From: Sclerodactyla briareus
Taxonomy: Eukaryota > Echinodermata > Holothuroidea > Dendrochirotida > Sclerodactylidae
Direction of reading: 5' to 3'
DNA length: 64,000 bases
Assembly: GCA_026419785.1 (NCBI GenBank)
Contig: JAODTK010004087.1
Span: 310,001 to 374,000 of the forward strand
The notes below the pieces were generated by a model that saw only the letters and a program-made list of their open reading frames with translations, was not told the origin of the DNA and ran no database searches. Of this stretch, positions 34,601-49,500 are shown in pieces (within the stretch, counting starts at the first letter, position 1; each line of letters starts with the position of its first letter). The position numbers and the translations under genes are program-made.

Positions 34601-36849
34601 CTTGATTTTCACTGTGCCCATATTTCTGTTATGACACCAACTATGAATTCAAGAAGTGGGGTGCTTGCATCAGGGCACGCCCAAGCTTGTAATAGAATGA
34701 ACAGTAATACATTGAGGGATCCTGCTACCACAAGAGATTGAACAGTCTGGAAAAATCTGTGAGAGCTGTTATTATTAAACCATCTGGAATAATGTCTATA
34801 GCAGTCTTATTAGTCCTCCAACCAGCGTTCTCCAGGCACGCAACCATTTTCTCGGCCCGACCCGCATTCTCCCATCCCCACACAAAGGTATTCGTGAAGA
34901 CATGCCAATCATACAAGGCATGGCACAGTGGTTGTCCTCAACCCATGCTATTAGATATTCAGCCAATTGGGTACCATGATACAGGGACCAATAGAGGTGG
35001 ACCCTAAACCCGCATCTTTCACTAAATGGAGTTTTTTATTTTATTTTGATATGAAGTGGTTGTAGGCAGCCTTTTGTAGCAGATCTCCATTGTGGTCATC
35101 CCCTCCCAACCTCAACTTCAATTCAAAATGAGCTCAGTGAGCAGCACTTTGCATTGTGAATCCTGGGATACCACCAACTCAAGGAACTCAACCCAGAAGA
35201 CCGCACCTGCAAAAATGCAACCACTTATAGGATACCGGGCCCCCTAGCTATAACAAATTTGAAAGCATGTGGGGTAGGAGTGGAATCATTCAAGTGTAGA
35301 CTTGGGCAAGCCTGTATTTGGCAAGCCAGTTATTATTCAGAGCACAGGGCTCACAAGGTTGAAGTAAGTTCCCCCATGGCTTGTCTTTGTTGTCCCTTCA
35401 GTGATCAATTCAAAGGTCCTTTGTGTCTGCCCCCCCCCCCCCCCTCCACCAACCACCCACACAATCCCCAAGATTGTCACTGTCGAATGCTCCAGAGGCC
35501 CTACAGCTTCATGAATATCCTCAGCACTTCATTCCAAGAATTACATCAGACATGATGGGAGTTTAAGAGGCTAGTAATGTTGAGGTTGGTACCCATTATA
35601 CAGTAATCAATGTCAAGGGTCATCAGTGTTACGTCCCTATGTGTGTGACCAGAGATACAGGTAGTAATGTCCAAAGATGTCAATTCTGGGCACTACTTGT
35701 TTCAAGATCTGCCGTCTCCAGGCTGCAGTAAAATGTCTCCTGCCCCGATAAGAATTTTATGATGACTTCCTACTATAACCAGATCCCACACACAGGAAGA
35801 GTCTAGCATAACAGCCTTGTCTCTCATCCTGAGAGATGAATCAGTCCGCAAAAAATTCTGCAAGGGTTAAATGTTAATTTCAAGATTACGGCACAGTGTT
35901 TAAGAAGAAAACAAGTTCGAAGTTGTCCAGCTCAATCTTTATTTGCAAAAAAATAAATAAGCGGGGATGCCTGGCCATACAGTTAGTGCCTGTCATTGAA
36001 CCATAGTTCAATCTCCCGAAGAGCCAATTTAATCCAATGAAAGCATGGGATGAACAGACCTAACATCCTCTGATAATCTCAATGTTGACAGTGGAGTGAC
36101 TTCCGTGATGAATATTATTAATGTTTTATTGGAACGCCTGGCCTTATCTGAATGTGAAACAGTGACAGGAATTTCTTGATCATTTTATTACTTTGATTTA
36201 TGCCTACTACCATCTCACCAGGCAGAGGATAAGACCTGTGTAACAGCACATTTACACTAATGGAATTCCTCACCTAATTTTTATGCAGTTCGCACTGCTG
36301 GTGTCAATTGCGGCGCTCGTAGCCAATCGAATTATGAAACACTTCTTAAAGTTATTATGATGACAAAAAAAAGTTGGTGGGAAAGTTCAGGTGGAAAAAG
36401 GGACGGTCCAGCAAGGGTGCAAACCTGGTACAGAACACAAGATATTGTAAGGTGCCAAACCTTCCACCGGACACAGAATAATAAAAGCAATGTCTCTACG
36501 GTAATCAAAATGTGGGGAAGGGGTACATTCATTACAGAAAGCTACACAGCAATAACTCTGTCTCCCTCATAGTGAGTAATCAGACCAAGGTGCCTTGATT
36601 AAGGGCACAGTATTGACTTGATCCAACAACCACTGGTTACTAACAGTAGTGAACCAGAAGGCCAAATGCTTTGACTTGACTCATTATCATAACAAACAGG
36701 CCAAATATAAATCATTATTATTATAGAAGCCTTAGTTCATCACTGTGAAGTTGTCTCTCTGGTTGACAAAAAGGATTGATTCAAATAAATCAGACTTCGT
36801 GGTGTTCAAACTGAATACTCCTTTTCAATACTCCTAAAACATTTTCCTG
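31622..36849. other. Gene-free stretch with minor repeat motifs
   Basis: No coding region is recognised. It contains a 21-bp palindrome at 32962-32982 and a CAGTGGCGTAGCCAG transposon-end motif at 33675 with no partner found. A C tract lies near 35431-35444. The frames present are short and lack family features. Confidence 0.45.
32962..32982. repeat. Near-perfect palindrome with a one-base centre
   Basis: GCCGCCAAGT, one base, then ACTTGGCGGC: ten paired bases per side. It stands out as a GC-rich island in AT-rich DNA and could extrude as a cruciform or mark a repeat-element centre. Confidence 0.6.
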
Positions 36850-38060
36850 TTGACAACGGCAATGCTGTTGAATAATTTTCCTGGACTGTCAGAAAGCTTT
36901 GACAAGTCCTCATGAGCGTATCTTTTTGATCAAGTTGGGAGAGCTTTGGATTGAGGGGAATGTCATCAAGTGGATTCGTGAGGGCCTTCATAATAGGGAA
37001 CGAACGAGTTGTCATTAATGGGCGGTCGTCTTCTTGGAAAAAGGTCACTAGTAGTGTTCCCCAGGATCGGTTCTTGGGCCGCTTCCTGTTTCTGGCGTCG
37101 TATATTGACGATTTGAAGGTTCTGTTCATTCAGGTTAAGAAGTTAACAGACGATATAAGTTGTATCGGGAGGTCGGTTCGAATTATGATGGCTGCAAGTT
37201 GTTAAACGGATTGGATTATTAATTTCCAAATGTCTTCCGACTGGCCAAATGTTTTCAATGTCGACAAGTGCAAGTTATGCATGTTGGTTTACATAATCGC
37301 AACGCTTCCGTCAAGTTGAATGGCCCGAAAATTCCGGAGGTTGATTTCAGAACAAAGATTTGGGGTTTGTCTTATTCGTCTTGAAACCTTCCAAGCGTGT
37401 GAGAAGCTGTGCTAGGAGGGTCGGTAATTGTTTTCGGATCTTGGCTTGAATGAGACTGGTTTCACCTTCAGTTTCCTTGATAAGATATTGTTATCAGGCT
37501 GGTTAAGCAACTGGTGAACCCTCACCTGGAGTATGTCTGTACCAGTGTGGAATCCCTACTTTGCAAAGACAAGCAGGTAATTGGAGAACGTTTCACGTAT
37601 GGCAACTAGAATGATTCACTGTCTGAAAAATTTTCTTACGAGGAAAGATTAAGGCGTCTCGGTCTAAACTACCATGGAGCTAAGGGCGAATCGGGGTGAC
37701 TTGATTCAGGTTTTTCAAACTTTGTCCCATGGCTCGATGGTCCGTCCTTCCACTACTTCTTTAATTTTCCAATGTTACTGCAAGAAGGCCATTGTCTCAG
37801 CTTCGTGGCAGCGCTGCAGAATGGGACTTCGTAATATTTTTCTTGCAGAGAGTGATCGATGATGGAATTGTCTTCCCCTAAAAATGTTGTTTGCTCTAAG
37901 ATTGTTAATGCGTTCAAGAACCGTCTTGATTTATTTTTCAGGAACCCCCCCCCTCACGGGCAAATTAATTTATTTAGTTCGAGTTTTGGTTTCCTTTTTT
38001 TTTCTTTGGATGTTGTGGCTTCGTGGGGTCGTTTATGAGGATAATGTCCTTCCTGACCCC
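36850..38060 (+). mobile_element. Degenerate CR1-like LINE, RT and C-terminal part of ORF2
   Basis: Reading across three plus-strand frames gives the usual order of a CR1/Jockey-type ORF2. FLDCQKAFDK (RT motif around 36880) comes first, then KLGELWIEGNVIKWIRE, ERVVINGRSSSWKKVTS and VPQDRFLGRFLFLASYIDDL (36990-37120, the normally PQGSVLGP block). A TDD trace of the FADD motif lies near 37150 and NVDKCKLCML near 37260. The tail follows: VNPHLEY near 37510, FSYEERLRRLGLNY near 37640, RGDLIQVFQ near 37690 and FKNRLDLFF near 37915. Stops and frameshifts abound, so it is dead. The 5' endonuclease half is absent. The wording differs from the minus-strand LINE at 3300-6215, so it is a different family. 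Confidence 0.85.
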
Positions 38061-41000
38061 TTATTCACTAAACTTAAACTAAACTAAATGAGTTGCCGTT
38101 GCATCATGTTCGCGCTATTTCTCTGGAGATTTGTTTAATTGGTTAGATCCTCCTCGTGAGACTGTTAAGTAAGGGCATCCAAGTTTAGACAGTCCGACTG
38201 CTCCTACATCTCATCTCGCTCTGCATGGATTTCTTTGCATTGTGTTGAATGCACACAATGCGATTTCCTGGATGAAGCAATTCCTCTTATCACTCAATTT
38301 CCTAATCACCGAACTAAATACCATCTTGCCAGCAAGTTGTAGCTTTCATGGCCACCAAATCTATAATGACCAGCCATCTATCATTTAAGAGATCTAATAT
38401 CCGGTGCAAAGAATATTCATCGAAACCTATTTCTCTGTACAGTGATCCTTGTGGACGCAAATTGAATTTGGCACATTACCACTAATTCCATTCTCGGGGG
38501 TAACATAGCTGGCGCGCCGCCCTGGTAGGAAACAAAGCGTACCCATGCGTACCTCATCACTGGGAATCATTGAACTTGCACAACATGTATGACCAATTGA
38601 ACCCGCCAACTACCGTATGGGGTGTCACAACACAGTTGCAGCATGAATTAAAGCGTCAAAATAGTTGGAATATAGGATATTTGAATATCGATAAACATGT
38701 GTCTGTGAAACCTAATAATTTGGGCAGGAAATATGACTAAAATGGATTACCTCAACATTTTATTTCAGCACTTAAAGATTTTCAACCAATCACTTTTCCT
38801 ACCAGAATTGAGTACGTTGTCTCATCTATAATGAAATAAGTAAGACTTGGTGTCAATCTACTATGGACATGCTGATGTATTTTGAAATGATGATCTAATA
38901 TAATATACATCTCATCCCGAGCCTTGACCTTGGGAAACATGTCACATGAATGTCCTACAATGAATAAATAACTAATACCAGAATTTCCTCTATGATTAGT
39001 CAGTTGGCATTTTATGTCATGATGTGACACAAGACAATCCAACGCAGTAACAGCACCTTCCAGAGGAGAAATTATACATAAGGATGACAGCACAGAATTC
39101 GAGATCAAAAAGCCGACAAAGTAATGTGTCCACTTTATATCCTTATGCGATCTATAAACACGTCAAACCTCTCGGTGCCACTAAATTGATGGATCCTCGA
39201 AGAACCCGATTGCAGAGAAGGTTCCTCCAATTACCGCAGAAAGAGAAGCAAATTATTCTACACACTGAATATTCATTAGGGTCCAACATGAAAAGTTATT
39301 TGACTTTTTTTTTCTACTTCTCTTAAGGCTGGGTTGAGTGGTTGGTATTAAGGTGGGTAGAAGGGGAGGGGAGGTGGTATCATGACTTATGTTATTCTCT
39401 CATCTTATTTTCTTGGGGGTTTTTTTCCTCTCACAAGCTCTAGTGTGCTTTCCTGTAAAACTCCCCAACCCTCATTCATATTGGGCCATTTGTAATTGAT
39501 GTTTGTTTCATGTGATAGTGATACATGTCACAAGGCCTTCTTTTTGCCATTATATTCCTGTAACATAGTTTTCTAAAACAAATCAAGAGACAAACATGAA
39601 GCTTCATGGAACATGTACTGTAGCTAGAACTGCACGGAATAATAATGTCATGTGTGAAATCCCTGTCCCGCTACAGTTTGAGACTGGGATCGCCAGCAAA
39701 AATAAGCTATCTGGCAAGGTTGTGGGCAGAGCAATCGATTGCCATATTTGAAACCACACAAGCACCGCCCCTCATGACGATCCTGCTCAATGTGGCCTCA
39801 CATTTGAAATCAGTAGGGAACCTCACACAATACACACACATCGTTAATAACATTATAAGTAAGGCCTGTAAATTTTTGGAACAGATTTGAACAATGTACG
39901 GTGTGGTTACAATCTCCCGTCGCGCCGTTTTGGAGGGGACATGTGTTGGTTCTACTTATAATGTGATACTACCATCTTGGACAAAATTGTTTGGAATTGC
40001 ATTTAACTGCCATATAAACTGGCCATAACCCAGCTGGGACTAGAAATAGCAACTCATACGTCTAAATTTACACGACCCCCCCCCTCCCCCATACAATGTT
40101 GAATACAACCAACATTGTTGAATACAGTGTTTGGTTCTCAGATCCAACATTGTGTGGTTGAGCGGGGTTCTACCTATCACTTCAAGAATGAGAGGGGTGT
40201 TCCCACAAATTTTGTCGCAAGATTGTCGTGGCGGTAGGGCCCCCATGAGCTATAACATAGCATCAGTGGCTAGCCATAAATGGTTTTCAGGATTGGTGGA
40301 CCCCCCCCCCCGCCCCCCATTAATCAGAGGGGACCAAGCCCAAATCTGGCGATTGTATTCCTTACACACATTGCAAAACCATTTCTTGTTCCGAGAGGCC
40401 TTTCCACAGACAAATTGCTAGCAACGCTACTGCTAACACACAAGGAAGTTTGGGAAAAGTGGGACCCTCGAAGTCAACAAACTGTGCCTGACAACCTCGG
40501 CACCCTATTCAAAATCTTGAAAGTATGGAGCTAGTCTAATGAAAAAGAGGGAATGCACCACTAACCTATGTCTTCATTCCATGCCCCCCCCTCTCTCTCC
40601 AATTATAACCAGGTGGGACATGAGCTCTCACTGTTTGATGTTTTATGACTAGGTTTCCACTTGCCCTAGTTGTTCTGACTAGGCTGGAGACAGATTCTAA
40701 TGAACTTCAATGTTAACTGTGCACGAAGTGTATCCCTTAGGGCAGTGTCTGGGATCGGTGGAAGGTTTATGTGTGGTCATGTGGACATATACCGTAAAAC
40801 ACAGGAAACCTTGGATACCACAATGTTTGATCACAATACCATTGACATTCCTTCAACATTACTAGCTGAAAATTATGGACAAAAACCACCTCATCCTAAT
40901 GAATTTGTGGAGTTTTTTTTTTTTTTCAATAAAATTTGTTTGAACCAGGTTTGTGGGCTAACCAGTAATGTTTTGTACATTAATCTTCTTAGTCATGTGC

Positions 41001-44000
41001 AAAAGGAGAGACATTTACAGCCAGTGGCTAAATGTTGGATATTCACTCTTTACAGACTTCAATCCTTACAACTGGTGTCTCTTGACAGGAGTTTTTTTCT
41101 CAAATGATCATGATTGACAAGGAAATTTACTGCAAGGCCAAGAGAATTCTGCTGAAGATGTGGTTAAACAACAGAAACCACCTCTGTGTCTTACCTCAAC
41201 CGCAAATGATGTGAAGTATTCTTTTCATAATAAACTGAGCCAAACACTGTTGTTGCAAAATGATTATTTTTCCATTAGTGGTTTGTAATTACTTTTCCAT
41301 GTACTAGAACACCACAATTGGGGTATTTTTTGAGATTTAGACAAATTGAGGTTCTGCCCCCCAGGATGGTTTATGTTCCACATGCCTAGTGAAGATATTG
41401 TTTCAATTATACACATGAAGTTCAATTAACAATATATCTTATTCTTCAAGTTGACCACCTATAATATTGGGGTACTCATCCTTCATTTCTATTCTAGAGC
41501 CTGCACATGGCTTACAATCATTATTCAGTGTCATAGTTCCTGAAGAACGAAAAGTGAACAAGTCCACCTCTTCAGTACCCTTCAATATATCCAACAATTA
41601 AACCGATCTGAACCCAACTTTTCGATTGATTAGCCTGAATGTCTCCATGCAACATTACTATTAGTCGAAATATGACAAGTCAATACTAATTACAGTCCCA
41701 AAACAGATGTAAATGAGATGTTTTTCTGTAGATCTCTGACAGCTGGCAGCAATAGGATGGTGCATTGGCCAATCTGAGCTAGAATAATATGCCAGATTAC
41801 AGTAGCTGGTGGGTTTGGTCGACTGCCAAGGTTTTGGCAGTGAAGGATATTTAACCTCCTCACAATGATTTAAACATCTTGTTCCGTTATCGGGGGCATA
41901 AAATCATTCCGTTAATGATGACGTGTGGGACGATGAATTGTTCTCCAGTCTATGCTGGCTTACCAGAGCACCATGGACAATCCCAATGGGGGTTCCATTG
42001 GTTGAAGGCCTTTGATGTGGACCTGTCCTAATACAATAAACACACCCCTTAGGTGGGTCATACAATTCATGTACGTTGACACACTCAGTCATCAATGCTG
42101 ACTTACACTTTCCTTCCGGAAATTGACCTCCCCATTTTCTGCCCTGTCCTATTAATTTCTACATGATCAGAGTTTGTCTTGTGTTAAGGACGTGTTGACA
42201 ATCCTGCCCGATTGCACAGGAAATGGAGTCGCATGGGAATGCAGAAATTCTTTGTCCTCATCTATGAATGCTGTCGTCTAGTTTCCCAGCCTGCTCCACG
42301 ATGTTCAGATGTTATGCAGTGAAGGCACTGACCGCCTACCATTATCATCCTCCATGACAGTTCTCCGGCTGGTATCATCAGCTAGCTTCTTCATCACTGA
42401 TGTCCATCCTTCCATGTATTGGTAGCATATGTGCTCCTCATCACTGCTGTCAGTCCCTCTGTCCTGAAGAGCAGCAACAGTTCACCTGTCCATTCAGTCT
42501 CAACTGATAGACGATCTCTGGGGAGAAAATCAACAATGAAATTGATACAGAAACTCGCTGTCTGTTACATTACGGACGGACCTACGACTGTGTCGATATG
42601 CCATTACACTGAAGTTGGGAACGGGGATGTTGGAAACAGCCCAGTGAGTTACTAGGACCAAACTGCGAAGTAGATTAGAAATTAGCGATTAAGAAGGCGA
42701 GTGTGTCACAGTGAATTGAGCACTAATCAACAGTTCTCCAAATTATATTAGACTTTGATGCTCAGATTGTTTATTAGGGCATTGACCCGCAGACACAAAT
42801 GGAAAACAAGGACCTATTAACCAGTCAAACATAGTGATTTTCTCATGTGTTTCTTTTGGAGATGTGTCTACGCATTCTTATGACCAATCTGTGTCACCTA
42901 AATATCAGCTTTAAGAGGTGGCACCCTACCTTCCCAACCAACAACAGCATTTTTCACCTTTTCATTTTTTTTTTTTTTTTTGCGTTTTCAACATTCATCC
43001 ACTGTAAATCCTACTTGAGGCGCTTGCAAAAATTCAAATGGCTGTGTTGAGTAGACACACATACAAATATGCAATCAGCATAGCGGAAGAGATAAAAAGC
43101 TGGTACAAACATTGAAAACACATGCAAATTGTTTGCGAACACCTCTCCTTTTCAATGTTGTATTCGTTCACATGATTTATCTACAAACATTGATGTGGAA
43201 GGGATTGGTCCCAGCTATTTATCTGTAGGTATAGCCTTCTAGGCACATGAGAAGCATGCAAGATCGTAGTCATCTCTCAAAAAGAGTTTGGGAGATGGAA
43301 TTTTCAACTTCTCTGCAAAAATAGCAATCGAAGACGAAGCAATAGTTTCTACTTGAACTACTTCTCATCATGCTTCTTTAAGATCACCAGGGGTTCGAAT
43401 TTCCAGGGTGTGTTTTATTCTCCAGTTTGTTGCATATAAACCAAGGAGGAGGGAGGAGAGTTTACATAAGCCCCCCAGCAGCATGTTGCACAGCCACGGG
43501 GGCTTCAGTGATAAGAAGGACCACCCATGGTCATACTTTCCTACCTCAGCCCAATTATATGGTAATCAGTGGTGAAGTCGCGTACCATGGGGAGGACTGC
43601 CTTGCCGTGGGGATTGTTGTGGTAGAGTATTACAGCTGATTACCAGGACTAAGTAATATTAAACATGAAGGGCCATGGGAATGTATTTAAAAGTGGTATG
43701 GACGGGAACAAGTTACCATCTAGGCAGCGCGGCCACAATGGGTTGTGCATGAGAGTCCAAGGAAATTTTCGCGTTTTGGTAACCTCCAGATCGAAGAAAT
43801 GGCACTTCCCGGCCTAAAAGTGACCAACAGATTCACATTTCCCTGAGAACTAGGTAGTTCTCCGCAGTTTTTTCCTTCATCCACATTTGGGAAGATTTGT
43901 CTCAGCTCTTGGGGGTCATTTGTCTGCTAGGCAGAGTGAGTTCTCATAGAAGATAGTCCACAATAGGTGGTGTGGAGCGAAATAAAGCTTATCTCAGTAA

Positions 44001-46278
44001 TATGGAGGGAAGCAGTGCAGAGCCCACAAAAATAATAATTCAAGAGCTGGGAGGGCCACAAAGGAATTCTGCAGGGCTATACACGTTGGTGGTTTGGTTT
44101 ATACGTATAGTTCTCTTCTGCAAATTCGTAAAGAAACTGTTTTTCACACATGCTTCTCCAAACTAAGGACAAATTTCCACTCTTGACCGACTTGCCAAAA
44201 CCATAGCTTATGTTTGAAAATAGTTAGAACCACGAAAATAGATGGGATCCCTGGCGTTTGTTTTAAATCACGGTTCTTGTATTCAATCACCCCTTGTACA
44301 GATGGGTTATAATCACCTGCGACATATGATCAGCCTTATTAGAGGAAACGATGTGAAATGGGACACAGACAGCTCGCAGGAGTAACCTAGACTGTTTCAG
44401 AGGTCAATTAGAGACATTTTATTCTTGCAACATCCAACGGATGATGGACGGCACCATTCTCATGGACGTTACAACGAAGAGTTGTCTTATGGGGTATATG
44501 AACTAATTCTACATTGACACATTATTGTTGTTGACAAAACGGATCGATACCATATTGAACTGGAACCAATTTCAATTGTAGACCTAACGTTAATGTCACC
44601 TTCATGCCCACCCCCCCCCCCATTGCTATCGCATATGACTACGCCTCTTTAAAATGCTTTACATTGCCCATGCCTAGGTATGGACTCACCAGTCACCAGG
44701 GAGATGGAAACAATTTCCCTGAACCGGTCACATTGCTCATATAATCCTCATTGTTACCACAGAAATGTAGGCTTCATAACAACTCAGCGTTTATTTGCCT
44801 TTGTTGGCAGATAAAAAAGTCCAACCAGATGACTTTAAGTTTGGGGCTTGGTGGAGAGTTCAATCTGAGGGCCATCTGATATCAGGAAGCCTTTGATGTA
44901 GCATTTGATGGGCTTTGATATCAGGGATAAAACTGACAAGCTCACCCAGTCTGAAGAACACACAGATAAGAGGTGATCTGATAAAGCTGTTAGTAAATCT
45001 GTGAACACCTGAAGCCCATAACAAGGTCAGAGATAATACTGGGAGATCAAATAATTTTGGTGATAATCATGAAATTTATTGCAATCAGGCTTTATAGTTA
45101 TACACAGGTTGGTATTATTACAAGTATGTTCAGAAGGCTCTGAGCTACTATGAACGACTAATATTTCAAAGTGTGGAACAGGACTAAAGATTGATTCCTT
45201 CTGATCAATATATCGAGAAATCCAACTCTCAAACTAATTTTCGGTTGATGAGAGAGAGTGAAAATGAGGCAACCTTTATTATGCAGTCTTTCAGGTTAAC
45301 ACTCCCTCCTCCACTTGGGTCGAGTAGGGAATAGCAGGCAGGCACATATGTTGAAATCACTCATGGGGAGATTGTGTTCATACAACGAGATACAAAAGTA
45401 GATCTCCCCATGGACAGAATGCATTTTGAAAGCCACTAGGCATAAGATGGTATAATGTTTGAGCCTACAAATGCAATGAAATGGCTTCAAATTTGCCCCC
45501 CTCAAAAATGGCACAAAATTCATCCAACCTTGGGTCATGGGGAGTTAATTACAACCACCCTCACTTCACAGCATTGAGTCATCAACCTCCCCCCCCCCCC
45601 CCCCCACAGGGTATCCCATTCATGCTGCTATCCCAACCCATTTTTTTCAAGAGTACATTATCCTGGAGGTTTCAATTCAGCCATCAATCATCATGGCAGA
45701 AGGGGGGGGGGGGGAGTTGGTAAAGCAATGAACTACTAGGCAGATTTACTGGCTCTGGGAGGAATCCCCGCAGTAAATGACTGCAACACAGTAGCGTTTC
45801 TAAGAATTAGAAACTCATTCTATAGGTTTCTCCATTCCTTATCTCAAGTGGAAAGAACAATTTATGGAATGTCAAGACCATTACTGAATATGAAAACATT
45901 TCAAGAGTTATGATGAGGGAGGTTATATCCCCGTCTCTCAAAGCACAATTTGCGTTTCTGCAGATAAAGGAAGTAGTAGTATAACATGTGTAATTGTGTG
46001 CTAGCATATTGGCAGACTAGGTCTTTACATGACAGACCTGATATTATGTCCTGTGCTGGTGGAGGGAGTGGGGGGGGGGGGGGGGGCTGTGATTTTTTTT
46101 ATTTTTTTTAATAATATTTGGGGGGGGGGGGGGAACCACAAACTAATTGTCCATAACATACATACACAAATGCTGGGACATGATAAATTTTGGAACAAGA
46201 CACAGAGAGAATGTTTCCTTTTTCTTTCTGTGCCAATCAATGGTGGTGCTGCAGTTATAGATGGTCACAACATGGTTA
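38061..46278. other. Gene-free stretch
   Basis: No protein family is recognised in any frame. Simple features are short C runs near 40078 and 40308 and poly-T near 40914 and 42966. Others are a C run near 44609, a 17-C run at 45589-45605, G runs near 45703, and 17-G and 14-G runs at 46070-46086 and 46120-46133. Several frames of 60-135 codons exist but look random in composition. Confidence 0.45.
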
Positions 46279-46570
46279 CCCCCCCCCCCCCCCCCCCCTT
46301 CCTAAAAAATATTACCTCTAAGACCAATATATGCCCAATATATATGCACCCAGCAACACGGCTAAGGTGAGCTAATACTGGCATCTGAATAAAATTATTC
46401 TCCCCCTCAATTTCCACCCACCATGATTATCCCCCCCCCCCCTTCCTAAAAAATATTACCTCTAAGACCAATATATGCCCAATATATATACACCCAGCAA
46501 CATGGCTATGATGAGCTAATAAATGTCACCTGATTAAAACCATTCTCCCCCTCTATTTTCATCTTAATAG
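46279..46570 (+). repeat. Tandem duplication, two copies, 144-bp period
   Basis: A C run followed by CCTTCCTAAAAAATATTACC, TCTAAGACCAATATATGCCC, AATATATRCACCCAGCAACA and GAGCTAATA appears at 46301 and again at 46445, with only a few substitutions. Each copy begins after a poly-C tract (20 C at 46279-46298; about 12 C near 46431), which suggests that the tract took part in slippage or unequal exchange. Confidence 0.9.
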
Positions 46571-49500
46571 CTACAACTATATACAGCAGCCTCCTCAATG
46601 AAGTGTGTATGTCTGGCCTTATGGGCACATTGTTCCGCCTCTGCTCAATCCAGCTGTGCTGGTTGTTCCAGGATTACTTCACTATTCCACCCCCCCCCCC
46701 TCCCACCCCCCCCCCCTCCTCCCACTACCAGTCTGCCAAGGTTCACCTACAGTTAATAACCTAGACACTAGACCCATGTACCTGTCACAGATATAACCTT
46801 TCACTCTGAATGATGGGGCAGATGCAAGAGTGAGACAACTGTGAACACAGATGATGTCATTCTCTGTAGGGGACCATGAGCTTGTTCATTCCCATGGGCC
46901 CACTGGAGAATGGGCCCCAAGGGGTACATGGTTCCTGTATTCATTTGAAGGCTGATCACCATCCTGGGGGAGGGAAAACTTTTGCTTCTGCAGTAGGGCT
47001 GAGAGGTCAAGAATGGGTGCTTTATGTGAATGATTTTCAAGCCCATGTTTTATTTGGAATTTTCATTTTTGTGTCAATTTTTTCGGAATGACTGCCAATA
47101 GGGGGGGTGGCAAGTGCATTTTCTGCCCCCTTGAATCCTGGCCTCTTGAATCCTGCCCCCCTGTTATCACTTAACTGGCCATTAGCAACATGTACTTGGT
47201 TCACTAATGTGTCAACCATTTATAATTGTACTGTTGCCAGTTTTCCTCCTGGGAGGAAATAATGAGAAATCGAGAAAACATGAGCTGAGGCGAACAGCCC
47301 AAACACATTATACTTGTCAAGAAATATCATCGATTATTCTTTTGATCACCTTCTGGCATAGAATACACTAAGGGCTCTGCAGGCACCTTGAGGCTTATAC
47401 ATTATTATTGTGTGGTTTGTTAAAGGTAGCAGCACGTTATTAGGTCATTGTTTTGGCCACTGACATTGTATTTATGGGCAATGGCGAGTACAGACATCAG
47501 TTCCGGGATCCTTATTCTCTGTAACACTACTACCATATGTATTTTGTACAGACGTGGACTTCACCTATCATCTCTATTCTCTAGCATCTTTGGTGACAAG
47601 AGATAACAATGGCTTGGTAATGTTTGTTATGTCTGCAAGAAAACTCAAAACAAGGCTGCATGGAAACAGCTACAACATCACATCAGAGTGACCTTTGGCC
47701 GGTGCTATATACTTTGGCAGCAGAAAAGCAACTGAGATGAAACCGAACAGGCCAACTTGGTGTTATTGAATCTTCCCTTTCGTAATTGTTCTTGTTACCA
47801 GCTCAAAGACATGTATGTTTCAATTTTTCAGCCTCTCATTTTCTTTCGTAAAACCTCAGCAATGCCGAAACAGCCGAACAACATACAGTGCATTTATCTG
47901 TTAGACAGCTAGCCCCCCTACCTCAGTTGGAGAGAGGGTTACCTCAGCGTAGTATCAGGCAGAATATGTATCATCAGACTATGGGCTTAAACACTGCTGA
48001 TAACTAGCTGATCTTCCCAGTATGTCTTTGAGAAAGATGCTTTGTTGCTTTTCATACCTAGGTGATAATTGGGGACCTGTGAAAAGCCAGAGTACTACCT
48101 GTGGCATTGACAGGACCCTACGAATGGACTAATACCCATGGGCACATATCCCACAGGGGATGGGGGAGATATATACCCCCACTAATGGCGATGCTCCCAT
48201 TAACTTTCACATTAATTGTCACACAGTGATTTTTGGTTCAAAGGCCCCTCGTCCCCCCCCCCCCCCACCACTTTTTCACTGATGGATATGCTTGCTCTAC
48301 TCAGGCTGCTGATATCTGTAAAGCAGCCTCAGCAATCAATTAGTCAAAGGGCACTCAAAATATTGGAGATATTATCATGAACTAGAGTTTGTGAAAACCT
48401 CACTAGGACGACCCTTGAACCTAAACTTAGTTTCCTTGGCACCATAGTAGACCTGTAAACCAATTGGAATATTACTAGAGCAGGGTTTCATAAATTCAAC
48501 CGTATCCAGCCGGTATTTCGCAAATAACACTAGTGTGCGGGCATATTTAGACTAATAACATTGTTGGTAGGGGAGTTATAATTCAATGTTAATGTTTTCA
48601 CAGCAACATGCTATCTTCAATTGTCATCATTAAGATTGAATGAGATTTTACGGATTGCTGTCTGCCACGATAGCTGTCGACCACTGTTGTAAGTTTAGCC
48701 ATTCAGGCTATTCGCTGCTACGTACTGATCCTTGTTACTAGAACAGAGGATCATCAAACAAACAATTGTAATCTGTGCAGCAAACATCTAGGGACAAGTG
48801 GACCTCTTTGGGCTGAGTCAACCGCTGAGTCCTTCCCTAATGGGATTCACAATCAGAAGTACGATCAATAACACCAAAAACAAACAAAGTGTAATGACCT
48901 CAGGAATAGAAAATTGTAAATGTGACGATACAAGTTCACCAGATGTGTCCTCATGTACAAATAAAAACATCAGTATCCCCAGTATCAGTCTTGCAGTTGA
49001 AGGATGTTCATGGATTATATCATGAAAGTAAAGCAAATGCCAATAACGTGTACTTTATAGTTCACTCCCACGAGAGGCTCTACACTTCCTATGCTAGATT
49101 ACACTATAGCCACCACACTAGTATGCTATGTTCATTTGATTACTACCAAGATAACGAGTTTCCTATGCTAAACACCAAATTTCCATTACTTGTGTAATAT
49201 CAACCTTTTCTCCCCAACAGTAATAATAAATATATAGTGATGTTCTTATATTTCAAATGGCGAAACGAAATATCATCCAACTTGGCATTATTCTTCTTAA
49301 TTCACTTTCAAATGTCAAAACGTTAGGTTTTTCGGAAGGTGAAGGGGTTTACCAGACTTGCTAAGATTGATCGCCATAGCACACAAAGCATACATATATA
49401 CATCACACAGATAATCAACCCACCATCCCGTGATATGTGCGTTACTCGAACACAAACATACCTAATTGGGAAACTGGATATGATAGTGACACTTGACAGC

